Origin: JBDRMN01 sp043812055
Lineage (GTDB): Bacteria; Patescibacteriota; Gracilibacteria; JAHISY01
DNA: 13,822 nucleotides
Assembly (NCBI GenBank): GCA_043812055.1
Contig: JBDRMN010000063.1
Span: 1-13,822 of the forward strand
Reading direction: 5' to 3'
Shown: positions 1-6,730 of the stretch, in pieces
How positions within the stretch are numbered: the first letter of the stretch is position 1
How the letters are laid out: the number at the start of each line of letters is the position of its first letter
The notes under the pieces: generated by a model
What the model saw: the letters and a program-made list of their open reading frames with translations, nothing else
Database searches by the model: none
Told to the model about the DNA's origin: nothing
Made by a program: the position numbers and the translations under genes

Positions 1-245
1 GTAAGATGCACCGCATCACCCACTTCGTCGATATCGATAGTACGAATACACTTTTGCACACTCGCCAGCCGCGTTCCTCCGGGATGTTTCTCACCGAGCA
101 GGTAAGGAACCAGTGGGTGCATTCCCGCCGTCGTGAAAAGCACAGTCGAATCATTCTCCGGCAACAAGCTTGCTGACGGAATCACGGTGTGTCCCTGCGA
201 GGCGAAAAAATCGAGATAGCGCTTGCGGAGTTCGGAGGCTTTCAT
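1..245 (-). CDS. alaS: Alanyl-tRNA synthetase, N-terminal 81 codons (runs off the window)
   Basis: Cytoplasmic enzyme that charges tRNA-Ala with alanine using ATP. Reading the minus strand from the ATG at 245..243 gives a protein opening MKASELRKRYLDFFASQGH, followed by LFTTAGMHPLVPYLLGEKHP and VQKCIRTIDIDEVGD. These are the conserved opening blocks of bacterial AlaRS, a class II synthetase, including motif 1. The frame is open to the window edge, so the gene is cut by the window and not by mutation. The start codon shares four bases (ATGA, 245..242) with the TGA stop of the upstream NYN gene. I see no Shine-Dalgarno, so translation is probably coupled to that gene and both depend on its promoter. 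Identification is confident from the residues seen; the editing and C-terminal domains lie outside. Confidence 0.95.
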   Translation of the reverse strand, partial: MKASELRKRYLDFFASQGHTVIPSASLLPENDSTVLFTTAGMHPLVPYLLGEKHPGGTRLASVQKCIRTIDIDEVGDAVHL

Positions 246-850
246 TTCTTTGATTTTAAAACAAACTTTTTAAGCTCAGATTTTTTAATAAAACGAGTAG
301 AGCTAGCCGTTTGCATAAGGTGATAAGAAAACTTGTTATCCTCGAAAGCGACATAAACTATTTTTTTGCGCCCTTTGTGAATCGCATGTTCAATTGCAGG
401 AGCTAAATCACCGTCAGAGCTAATCAGAAAAGCTTTTTCGTAAGAATTCTCAAGTGCGTCTACAACAATGTCTAAGCCCAGACGCACATCTACGCCTTTT
501 TCAACATATTTACCTTCTATCTTCAGCAATCTCCCTTTAATTGTCTTAAATCCTGCTTCCTCCAGTTTGGCAAAACGGGCTTGCTGAGCTGATCTTAGCT
601 CTTGGCTTTTTTTGTCATCTTTTTTGGCTTGAACATTCCCAACATAATACTTGACACTCTTTAACGGCTTGCCAACCAACCAGTTTACGAAACTTTTATA
701 GTCAAAATTCTTTTCTTCGATACCGCACTTCTTAATCCGGTGATAAAAATTACTTCCATCGATATAGACAAAAAAAACCCGCCGGTGTTCACTTTCGTGC
801 CCAGCGGCGGGGTGGTTACTATTTGGAATCTTAGAGGATTTTGGGCTCAT
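242..850 (-). CDS. NYN-domain (LabA/DUF88-like, PIN-fold) putative ribonuclease
   Basis: 202-residue protein. After a polar, probably disordered N-terminus (residues 1-24) comes a NYN domain, the PIN-like nuclease fold seen in LabA and DUF88 proteins. Candidate metal-binding acids are D31 in YIDGSN, D121 and D127 in KGVDVRLGLD, and D146 and D148 in SSDGDLAP. All are in the expected order and none is missing, so it should be catalytically competent. By family knowledge the substrate is RNA; which RNA cannot be seen. The C-terminus is lysine-rich, ending KSKK. The ATG at 850 is the first start after a TGTTAAAAT promoter element. Its stop overlaps the alaS start by four bases, so it is the first gene of an alaS operon. 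The gene is clearly more AT-rich than alaS and pyrG on either side, which suggests later acquisition. A function in tRNA quality control beside alaS would be pure inference. Confidence 0.85.
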   Translation of the reverse strand: MSPKSSKIPNSNHPAAGHESEHRRVFFVYIDGSNFYHRIKKCGIEEKNFDYKSFVNWLVGKPLKSVKYYVGNVQAKKDDKKSQELRSAQQARFAKLEEAGFKTIKGRLLKIEGKYVEKGVDVRLGLDIVVDALENSYEKAFLISSDGDLAPAIEHAIHKGRKKIVYVAFEDNKFSYHLMQTASSTRFIKKSELKKFVLKSKK

Positions 851-883
851 TTGTCAAACAAAAAATCATAGAGTTAGGCTGAA

Positions 884-892
884 ATTTTAACA
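884..892 (-). promoter_or_regulatory. Extended -10 promoter for NYN-alaS
   Basis: The minus strand reads TGTTAAAAT at 892..884, matching the extended -10 form TGNTANNNT and identical to the element before tRNA-Lys. A start of transcription near 877 would leave a leader of about 27 nt before the ATG at 850, with no Shine-Dalgarno in it. No convincing -35 is needed for this promoter class. I see no intrinsic terminator in 851-925, so read-through from pyrG is also possible. Confidence 0.5.
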
Positions 893-925
893 CGCAAAAA
901 ACCATATTCCACTATTACTTATCCT

Positions 926-2536
926 TTATCCCTGCCTCTTCACTGCTGCTTTTACAAACCCGAGAAACAACGGATGTGGCCGGAAGGGTCGCGAGAGGAA
1001 TTCCGGGTGGAACTGACAACCCACCATGAAAGGGTGATCTTTGACTTCGGAAATTTCAACCAGATCGGCATCGGGATTGATGCCCGCGATTCGCAAACCA
1101 CCTGCTTCGAGCTGCTCCCGGTATTCATTATTAACTTCGTAACGATGACGGTGGCGCTCACTAATGGTCTTTTTGCCATAAAGCTTGCGGGAGAGTGAGC
1201 CTGGGCTCAGTTCACACTTGTAAGCCCCCAGCCGCATCGTGCCCCCCTTGCGCTTGATTTTACGCTGAGAGGGAATGAAGTTGATCACCGGATGGGGAGT
1301 GAGCTCGTTGAACTCTTCCGAGTTCGCATTTTCGAGACCGAGAACGTTTCTGGCGAATTCCACCACGAGCATCTGCATCCCCAGACAAAGCCCGAGATAG
1401 GGAATCTTTTTCTTACGCGCATATTCGGCAACTTTGATCTTCCCTTCGATCCCCCGCTCACCGAAACCTCCCGGGACGAGGATTGCATCGGCCCTTTTAA
1501 TTTTTTTCCATTCGAGAGAATCCATTCGGTGAGTTTTCTCACTGTTCACCCAGATAATTTCAGGCTCCCGGTGGACTGCCAATGTAGCCGCCTTGAGCGC
1601 TTCGTTGACGGAAATGTAAGCGTCGTCGAGATCCGTGTACTTGCCTACACAGGCAATTTTCAGTGTTTTTTTAGGTTTTTTATAAGCCGCGACTATTTTC
1701 TCCCACTTCGCTAATTTCGGTCGCCGAGCGGGAAGCCTCAGACTTCTCTCTACAATTTTCGTGATATCAGCTGCTTCGAGATTGAGGGGAACTTCATAAA
1801 TCGAATCCACAGTGGGTGCGGGAATCACGGAGTCCTCGTGAACATCGCAGAAGAGTCCAATTTTTTTCAACATCGATTTTTCGATTGGGTAATCACTGCG
1901 CGCGACTATGAGATCTGGCGAGATGCCGATTCGGCGCAGTTCACGGACACTGGCTTGGGTCGGTTTGGTTTTTAATTCCCCCGAGGCAGCCAGGTATGGC
2001 AACAGGGTAAGGTGAACGAAGAGCGTGCGTTCCGGCCCCAGCTGATAACGCATATGCCGAATCGCCTCAAGGAAGGGCTCACCTTCGATGTCACCAACCG
2101 TCCCGCCGATCTCGACCAAGACAATATCGGCCTTGGAGACTCTAGCAGCGGCAAAAATGCGTTCACGAATTGTCCGAGTGATATGCGGGATGATTTGAAT
2201 TGTGCCACCGAGATAATCTCCACGGCGTTCACGGTCGAGTACTTCGGTATAAATTTGACCGGTGGTAACTGTGGATTCTTTCGAGAGAGCGGTGTCGATG
2301 AAACGCTCATAGTGACCAAGGTCTAGATCGGTTTCCGCTCCGTCGTCGGTGACGAAAACTTCTCCGTGCTGAAAAGGGCTCATCGTCCCCGGATCCACGT
2401 TCAGATAAGGATCGAGCTTCATTGGGAATACCGAAAACCCTGCCGACTTCAGCAAAGCACCGAGCGATGCTGTGGCAATCCCCTTTCCGAGGGAACTGCA
2501 CACCCCGCCGGTTACAAAGATAAACTTAGTTTTCAA
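926..2536 (-). CDS. pyrG: CTP synthase
   Basis: Converts UTP to CTP using ATP and glutamine, the last step of pyrimidine nucleotide synthesis. With a TTG start at 2536..2534 the protein is 536 residues, the usual family length, and opens MKTKFIFVTGGVCSSLGKG, the conserved amidoligase P-loop region. The amidoligase domain fills roughly residues 1-270. The C-terminal class I glutamine amidotransferase domain (about 290-536) has its nucleophile C384 in GLCLGMQ and H510/E512 in GCQFHPEF. An ATG further upstream at 2605 would add 23 unrelated residues, lie upstream of the promoter element and overlap the ATPase gene, so I reject it. A TGCTACAAT element ends 7 nt before the TTG, so the transcript is probably leaderless. 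Its product CTP is the likely donor for the lipid kinase elsewhere in the window. Confidence 0.96.
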   Translation of the reverse strand: MKTKFIFVTGGVCSSLGKGIATASLGALLKSAGFSVFPMKLDPYLNVDPGTMSPFQHGEVFVTDDGAETDLDLGHYERFIDTALSKESTVTTGQIYTEVLDRERRGDYLGGTIQIIPHITRTIRERIFAAARVSKADIVLVEIGGTVGDIEGEPFLEAIRHMRYQLGPERTLFVHLTLLPYLAASGELKTKPTQASVRELRRIGISPDLIVARSDYPIEKSMLKKIGLFCDVHEDSVIPAPTVDSIYEVPLNLEAADITKIVERSLRLPARRPKLAKWEKIVAAYKKPKKTLKIACVGKYTDLDDAYISVNEALKAATLAVHREPEIIWVNSEKTHRMDSLEWKKIKRADAILVPGGFGERGIEGKIKVAEYARKKKIPYLGLCLGMQMLVVEFARNVLGLENANSEEFNELTPHPVINFIPSQRKIKRKGGTMRLGAYKCELSPGSLSRKLYGKKTISERHRHRYEVNNEYREQLEAGGLRIAGINPDADLVEISEVKDHPFMVGCQFHPEFLSRPFRPHPLFLGFVKAAVKRQG

Positions 2537-2543
2537 CAAAAAA

Positions 2544-2552
2544 ATTGTAGCA
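2544..2552 (-). promoter_or_regulatory. Extended -10 promoter of pyrG, leaderless arrangement
   Basis: The minus strand reads TGCTACAAT at 2552..2544, followed by seven bases (TTTTTTG) and then the TTG start codon. Transcription normally begins about seven bases after the -10, so the first nucleotides of the mRNA would be the start codon itself. This also decides the pyrG start: any start further upstream would lie outside the transcript made from this promoter. Confidence 0.6.
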
Positions 2553-2597
2553 TAAAAATGTCGATTTTGGCGCGAGAGATTTCTTAAATTATTTTGA

Positions 2598-4034
2598 CTA
2601 AGCAAGTAAAAATAATCTCAGTGGCACTTTGACCGTATTGAATTCTTCAGAATATTCAAGGGCGTTATTTGAAATTATCAATCCATATTTCGATTTAACT
2701 TTTTTTGCGGTCGCAATTACTTGTCGATAACCTTTCTCTCCTGCACCGACTTCAATAACTATTTTTTGCTCCCCCATGCCTAGAATAAAATCCGCACCAC
2801 CCTTAGCGCTATCGTAAGTCAAAGAGGTACCATGCTTTCTATAAAAAATGCGATACAGGTACATACCAACTAAATCCTCCAATAATTTACCTTGTGCATT
2901 TTCTGCAGAAATCGTATTTCCCAGCATTTTGTAATACATCGCCCGAAAAGCAGGAGCTGAAAAAAGATACTTGGATGGCTTTTTGGCAGCCTGATTGAGA
3001 TGAGAACCGTGTGGGTAAATGCGATGCAAAATCTCTGTCTGCTCCAGCAAATTAAAAATTTCTACGACTTTCGGTCGACTAATACTAAAACTGTTTGAAA
3101 CTGTGGAAAAATTAAAGGCATCCATATCGGCTACTGCATAAAGTATTCCCGGAATCTTAGAAATAATTTCTGAGGAAAAATGCCCTATGCTGGCGATATC
3201 CCCACTCACAACTTTATCCAAAGTTTTACTAATCTGATCGTAAATAACAGATTCATTTTCCGACACCATCATAAAAGGCAATGAGCCGTATTCTAAATAC
3301 TTACTAAATTCATGTCTCGTAATACCCAAATAATACTGATTTGCTTTTTGTTTCAAAAACTTTAGGGAATCATAAACATCCTGCGCTCGCTCTGACAAAA
3401 ACAAAGCAGTGCGAATTTCTTTAGCAAATCCCTTGAATTCAAATTTATGGCTCTTAACTTTTAAATACTCACTAAAACTCAACGGAAACAGCTTTTCAAA
3501 AACTGTCCTTCTGGCGATATCAGTATTGCTATTCACCAGTAGCGCAGCTGACCCGGTCGCAAAAACAAAAACTTTATTAGAGCGATCATAAATGCTTTTT
3601 AAAACTATTCCCCACTTCTGATCATACTGAACTTCGTCCAAAAAAAGTAAAAGTGGCTTGTCTAAAGCTTCCAAGGATTTACCAATAATATCTTCATAGG
3701 TAGAAATTACCTCATCTAATGAGGCCCCTAGGATCTGGCTGGTTTGATCAAGCGAAATAAAAAGCTTGTAGCAGTCTCTGCTATTTTTTACACTGTGAAA
3801 CAATTGTGAAAGCAGGGTTGTTTTCCCAGAGCCCCTAAGTCCGGTAAGCGTAACCCAGCGAATTTTGATACTTCCCGCCAAAAAACTTTTTAAATAAGAC
3901 TCCATTTTTACAAAAATATTTCTTTGCAATCTTTTATGACCCTTCTCATCAAAAACATAGGCTTGCGCCTTTAAGCTCGCCTGAGCAATTTGCTCATTCA
4001 AGAAGTTAACGATTTTTTCTCTTATTTCAGCCAT
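2598..4034 (-). CDS. AAA_14-type ATPase with C-terminal DUF4143/nuclease-like domain
   Basis: 478 residues. Walker A is GLRGSGKT at 65-72, Walker B LLLFLDE at 128-134, a sensor-1-like ATGSAA at 159-164, then RR at 175-176 and FPLSFSEYL from 183, the typical order of the AAA_14 family. A winged-helix-like region follows (about 300-360). The C-terminus (about 385-478) resembles the restriction-endonuclease fold attached to this family: GGADFIL then VIEVGAGEKG, where the lysine of a classical (D/E)xK site is replaced by glycine, so nuclease activity is doubtful. The family is common in archaea and Patescibacteria, often as isolated, laterally transferred genes, and its role is not established. 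The gene is markedly AT-rich against proS and pyrG. It starts at ATG 4034, divergent from proS, and ends 61 bp before the pyrG start. Confidence 0.85.
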   Translation of the reverse strand: MAEIREKIVNFLNEQIAQASLKAQAYVFDEKGHKRLQRNIFVKMESYLKSFLAGSIKIRWVTLTGLRGSGKTTLLSQLFHSVKNSRDCYKLFISLDQTSQILGASLDEVISTYEDIIGKSLEALDKPLLLFLDEVQYDQKWGIVLKSIYDRSNKVFVFATGSAALLVNSNTDIARRTVFEKLFPLSFSEYLKVKSHKFEFKGFAKEIRTALFLSERAQDVYDSLKFLKQKANQYYLGITRHEFSKYLEYGSLPFMMVSENESVIYDQISKTLDKVVSGDIASIGHFSSEIISKIPGILYAVADMDAFNFSTVSNSFSISRPKVVEIFNLLEQTEILHRIYPHGSHLNQAAKKPSKYLFSAPAFRAMYYKMLGNTISAENAQGKLLEDLVGMYLYRIFYRKHGTSLTYDSAKGGADFILGMGEQKIVIEVGAGEKGYRQVIATAKKVKSKYGLIISNNALEYSEEFNTVKVPLRLFLLA

Positions 4035-4065
4035 GAAAATTCATTATTGGGTTAGTGTCAATTAA

Positions 4066-4095
4066 ACTTTACATGAAACCATATCTACATGTCAA
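4066..4095 (-). promoter_or_regulatory. Probable promoter of the ATPase gene
   Basis: On the minus strand a perfect TTGACA at 4095..4090 is followed after 18 bases by TAAAGT at 4071..4066. The -35 hexamer lies inside the left arm of the palindrome at 4083-4114, so a protein bound to the palindrome would block this promoter. The predicted leader is about 25 nt. A second TTGACA at 4061..4056 is too close to the start codon to serve as a -35. Confidence 0.45.
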
Positions 4096-4114
4096 TAATA
4101 ATTGACATGTAGAT
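4083..4114. repeat. Perfect 14-bp-arm palindrome, candidate operator
   Basis: ATCTACATGTCAAT (4083-4096) is repeated as its exact reverse complement at 4101-4114 around a 4-base AATA centre. It lies between the divergent ATPase (start 4034) and proS (start 4144). Both arms carry TTGACA. The half-site core ATTGACA occurs a third time at 4062..4056 on the minus strand. There is no T-run after either arm, so it does not look like a terminator; an operator is more likely. Confidence 0.7.
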
Positions 4115-4127
4115 TGAAGATTTTTTC

Positions 4128-4136
4128 TGGTAAAAT
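4128..4136 (+). promoter_or_regulatory. Extended -10 promoter of proS, leaderless arrangement
   Basis: TGGTAAAAT at 4128-4136 fits TGNTANNNT. Seven bases (CTCTACA) separate it from the ATG at 4144, the same spacing seen at pyrG and the lipid kinase, so the message should be leaderless. The TTGACA at 4102-4107 in the palindrome is 23 bases from the -10, too far for a normal -35. Confidence 0.6.
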
Positions 4137-4143
4137 CTCTACA

Positions 4144-5346
4144 ATGAAACTTTCTCAATCTCTTTCCCAAACATCCAAAACTGTCGCCCATGATGCGGAC
4201 AGCGTGAATGCAAAACTGCTTACCCAAGCCGGTTTCGTCAAAAAAGAATCCGCGGGGGTTTACTCGTACTTGCCATTCGGGAAAAGAGTTTTAGCCAAGA
4301 TTGAACAAATCATCCGCGAAGAGATGAATGCAATTGACGGACAGGAGGTGCTGCTACCCGCGCTTACGCCTCTCAGCAACTGGCAGCAGACGGGACGAGA
4401 CAACGTCGAGATTGCTTTCCGGCCGACGGACAAGACTGTGCTGGGCTGGAGCCACGAGGAGATCATCACGCCGCTGGCCAAGCAAAGGATCAAGAGTTAC
4501 CGTGATCTACCTTTTGCGGCGTACCAGATCCAGACGAAGTTTCGGAACGAACCCCGGGCGAAATCGGGTTTGTTGCGCGGCAGGGAATTCCTGATGAAAG
4601 ATCTCTACTCCTTCCACGCCGACCAAAAAGATTTGGATAAGTATTACGAAAAGGCCAAGCAGGCCTATTTCAAAGTTTTCGAACGCTGCGGACTCACGAG
4701 CTTCCTTGCCGAAGCCAAAGGTGGCGAGTTCTCGGAGAAACATAGTCATGAGTTCCAGGTCCTGACGAAGGCCGGCGAGGATAAAATTTTTGTCTGCAAG
4801 AAATGTAATCTCGCCTGGAATGCTGAGCTTGAGATCGGCAAATGCGAGAAATGTAATGGGGAGCTTGCGCAGGAGAAGGGTTCGGAAGTTGGCAATATTT
4901 TTGATTTGAATACGAAATACTCGGATGCTTTTGGTCTCAGCTTCGTGACCAAGAATGGAAAAGTGCAGCCGGTCCTGATGGGCTGCTATGGCATCGGGGT
5001 GAGCCGACTCATCGCCACGATCGCCGAGATCCATCACGATGACGCGGGTTTGATCTGGCCGGAGAGTGTGGCTCCGTTTGATATTCACCTGATCGCTCTC
5101 GGCAAGGATGAGCAGGTGATGAAAGAAGCTAGGAAGATTTATAAAGACCTGAGCAAAAAGGTCAAAGTGCTTTTCGATGATCGGGACGCGTCGGCCGGTG
5201 AGAAATTCGCCGACGCGGATCTGATCGGTATCCCGCTCCGAGTCGTAGTCAGCGCCAGGACGCTCGAGCAAAATGGAGTGGAAATCAAAAAACGCTCAGA
5301 GGAGGCTGCACAAATTGTTGATCCAAAGGAAATTTTGAAAAAATAA
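4144..5346 (+). CDS. proS: Prolyl-tRNA synthetase, short form lacking the INS editing domain
   Basis: Charges tRNA-Pro with proline in the cytoplasm. 400 residues. Class II motif 2 is FRNEPR with GLLRGREFLMKDLYSFH (133-158), motif 3 is MGCYGIGVSR (279-288), and the anticodon-binding domain is about 312-400. In ordinary bacterial-type ProRS (about 570 residues) an editing domain of about 180 residues (INS) sits between SHEFQVL and EVGNIF. Here the gap is about 40 residues and holds a zinc ribbon, CKKC (C218, C221) and CEKC (C234, C237). Cis-editing of mischarged alanine is therefore absent. The ATG at 4144 is chosen because it gives the standard N-terminus and lies 7 nt after an extended -10. 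A TTG at 4102 in the same frame would begin inside the palindrome, upstream of the promoter. Divergent from the ATPase gene. Confidence 0.95.
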   Translation: MKLSQSLSQTSKTVAHDADSVNAKLLTQAGFVKKESAGVYSYLPFGKRVLAKIEQIIREEMNAIDGQEVLLPALTPLSNWQQTGRDNVEIAFRPTDKTVLGWSHEEIITPLAKQRIKSYRDLPFAAYQIQTKFRNEPRAKSGLLRGREFLMKDLYSFHADQKDLDKYYEKAKQAYFKVFERCGLTSFLAEAKGGEFSEKHSHEFQVLTKAGEDKIFVCKKCNLAWNAELEIGKCEKCNGELAQEKGSEVGNIFDLNTKYSDAFGLSFVTKNGKVQPVLMGCYGIGVSRLIATIAEIHHDDAGLIWPESVAPFDIHLIALGKDEQVMKEARKIYKDLSKKVKVLFDDRDASAGEKFADADLIGIPLRVVVSARTLEQNGVEIKKRSEEAAQIVDPKEILKK

Positions 5347-5350
5347 TTTC

Positions 5351-5381
5351 TTGCGTTAAACTGCGCGCAACCCAATACACT
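5351..5381 (+). promoter_or_regulatory. Weak possible promoter of the small lipoprotein gene
   Basis: TTGCGT (5351-5356) and TACACT (5376-5381) are 19 bases apart, with the ATG 14 bases further on. The match is modest. TTGCG and CGCAA in the same stretch can also pair weakly, without a T-run. Read-through from proS, 49 bp upstream, is the alternative. Confidence 0.25.
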
Positions 5382-5395
5382 AACCCCCTTAGCCC

Positions 5396-5632
5396 ATGCG
5401 TAAGCTCCTTGCTCTCACGGCAGTGCTCACTCTCCTCGCCGGCTGCACTCTGCCAGGCCGGACGGAAGAAGCTCCGGCAGCAGAACCCATTGTAACACCA
5501 GAGGTCGCTACCCCGGCTACTCCGATTGAGCCAGAGTCAGTTCCAGAATCAGTCGACGATGGAACCCCTAGCATACCAAACAATGAAGAAGTTCCGGTGA
5601 ATGCTGATCTTCCTGCACCAACAGCTGAGTAG
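5396..5632 (+). CDS. Small proline/glutamate-rich lipoprotein
   Basis: 78 residues. A short lipoprotein signal peptide, MRKLLALTAVLTLLAGC, has a lipobox LLAGC with lipidated C17. The remaining 61 residues are low-complexity and acidic, rich in Pro, Glu, Ala, Thr and Val, with PATPIEPESVPESV-type runs and no recognisable domain. It is expected to be anchored in the membrane outer face with a flexible tail. I do not recognise a family. It follows proS in the same direction but may be transcribed separately. Its stop is 7 bp from the stop of the convergent lipid kinase gene. The well-formed signal peptide and lipobox argue that it is real in spite of its size; the opposite frame over it lacks such features. 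Confidence 0.8.
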   Translation: MRKLLALTAVLTLLAGCTLPGRTEEAPAAEPIVTPEVATPATPIEPESVPESVDDGTPSIPNNEEVPVNADLPAPTAE

Positions 5633-5639
5633 GCCAGAT

Positions 5640-6233
5640 TTAGGCGAGCAAGTTGCGCAGTAGAACGATTGTCGTTCCGGCCACCAGTGGAATGATTACG
5701 TTGTCGTTTAGGATTTTTTGGTTGAAGCGAACTTCCATCGCCTCGAACAACATCGCGGTGAAGGCGGCAAGAAAAGCCTCAGGAAAGGAAACAAAAGTTG
5801 TCGCTGCCAGTCCTCCCAGGATTATCCCGGCTAGTGTGCCTTCGAACAGTTTTTTGTCGGAGAGCCTGGTTTTTAGCCGACCGAAGGGGCCGACCAATGC
5901 GCCAACTCCATCCCCCACCGCGAGGATCAGAATCGCGGCGAAGGCAACATCCTGAGGAAAGAGCTGCAGAACCAGGATCACTCCGATGAAATAAGTGATC
6001 GCACCTTTGCCGGGACGAACTTGTTTACGTTCGAATTTGTCGAGACACCAGGCTACTCCTGGTATGCGGAAACGTAGAGAAACCCAGGAAAGCCCCAAGC
6101 CAATCACCAGAATCCAAAAAAGGTGCCAGGGAGTCAGGATTCCGTAATTAAGCAAAGTCACGAGCAGCAGGCCCAGCGTGATGTGCAGCAGCTGTCTTCT
6201 AATCTCGAGCGGTGTGACAGGCATACGGGTCAT
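5640..6233 (-). CDS. CTP-dependent polyprenol/diacylglycerol kinase family (Dgk1/Sec59/VTE5-like)
   Basis: 197-residue integral membrane protein with about five to six hydrophobic segments. Family signatures in order: LEIRRQLLH (9-17), RPGKGA (73-78), LAVGDGVGALVG (104-115), KLFEGTLAG (128-136) and a C-terminal DNVIIPL (177-183). These match the dolichol kinase, phytol kinase and yeast Dgk1 superfamily, whose characterised members use CTP to phosphorylate a lipid alcohol. The substrate cannot be read from sequence; undecaprenol or another polyprenol is the natural guess in a bacterium. The ATG at 6233 is 7 nt after TGTTAACCT, so the message is probably leaderless. It converges on the small lipoprotein gene. 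A link with pyrG (CTP supply) and the nearby PAP2 phosphatase is inference. Confidence 0.85.
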   Translation of the reverse strand: MTRMPVTPLEIRRQLLHITLGLLLVTLLNYGILTPWHLFWILVIGLGLSWVSLRFRIPGVAWCLDKFERKQVRPGKGAITYFIGVILVLQLFPQDVAFAAILILAVGDGVGALVGPFGRLKTRLSDKKLFEGTLAGIILGGLAATTFVSFPEAFLAAFTAMLFEAMEVRFNQKILNDNVIIPLVAGTTIVLLRNLLA

Positions 6234-6240
6234 TTCTGGA

Positions 6241-6249
6241 AGGTTAACA
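6241..6249 (-). promoter_or_regulatory. Extended -10 promoter of the lipid kinase, leaderless arrangement
   Basis: The minus strand reads TGTTAACCT at 6249..6241, then TCCAGAA (7 nt), then ATG. This is the same geometry as at pyrG and proS. Confidence 0.55.
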
Positions 6250-6328
6250 TTCTCGCGGGACTGTGCCTCCTAAACAGCAAGAATAAAGGAAAGGCTGCAA
6301 ATTTCGAAATTGGAATTTGGAAAGGAAA

Positions 6329-6362
6329 CAACCCCCCGGGTTCCACGGAACCCGAGGGGTTG
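6329..6362 (-). terminator. Intrinsic terminator-like hairpin after the PAP2-RNHCP operon
   Basis: Two 16-base arms (6329-6344 and 6347-6362) pair with a single C-A mismatch around a 2-base loop; the inner part is GGGTTCC/GGAACCC. On the minus strand the stem is followed by TTTCCTTTCC, a broken T-tract, so it should end transcripts leaving the RNHCP gene (stop at 6402). On the plus strand there is no upstream gene that would need it. Confidence 0.7.
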
Positions 6363-6401
6363 AACCTAGATTTTGTAGTTTGAATTGGCATTCGGATTTT
6401 G

Positions 6402-6728
6402 TTATTTAACATTCTCATTCCGAGTTAAATCAATCATTACTTCCAACGTATCGTCCTGCGAGCAGTGATTCGGAATCTCCTTCCCGCACTCGGTGCACCT
6501 ATGCACCACCACCCATTCCCCGTGTTTCTGATAAAGCGCTGCGGGTTCCATTGCTCCCCCACAATCACTCAGACGATCCCCGGGGGTTTCCAGATCCACA
6601 TGCAAACTCCACAGGCAGCGCGGACAATGATTGCGGGCGGTTATCGGCGCAGGTGGAACTTCCTCACCGCAATGACGGCAGGTGAAACCAGAGTTCGTCG
6701 AATTTTTATCCCGCATGTTTTTGGTCAT
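6402..6728 (-). CDS. RNHCP-domain zinc-binding protein
   Basis: 108 residues from the ATG at 6728 (a second ATG at 6716 is possible). It carries the diagnostic pattern of the RNHCP family: GFTCRHCGEEV (C17, C20), the name-giving RNHCPRC (32-38), SLHVD, PGDR, C56, M60-EP, then GEWVVVHRCTECGK (C78, C81). Paired cysteines indicate one or two zinc sites. The family's biochemical role is not known; it is small, soluble and frequent in Patescibacteria and some Firmicutes. The start codon follows the PAP2 stop (TGA at 6733..6731) by two bases, so the two are co-transcribed and probably translationally coupled. There is no Shine-Dalgarno. The terminator at 6329-6362 ends the unit. Confidence 0.88.
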   Translation of the reverse strand: MTKNMRDKNSTNSGFTCRHCGEEVPPAPITARNHCPRCLWSLHVDLETPGDRLSDCGGAMEPAALYQKHGEWVVVHRCTECGKEIPNHCSQDDTLEVMIDLTRNENVK

Positions 6729-6730
6729 TC

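Noticed and set aside
851..925. Terminator between pyrG and NYN
   Set aside because: No GC-rich stem with a T-run on the minus strand could be drawn here.
2537..2605. Upstream ATG start for pyrG
   Set aside because: It adds 23 residues not seen in CTP synthases, overlaps the preceding gene and lies upstream of the TGCTACAAT promoter element.
4102..4143. TTG start for proS at 4102
   Set aside because: It begins inside the palindrome and upstream of the extended -10; the ATG at 4144 gives the normal N-terminus.
4507..5271. Minus-strand open frame of 254 codons
   Set aside because: It is antisense to proS, which has all class II motifs; the reverse frame is a shadow with no family features.
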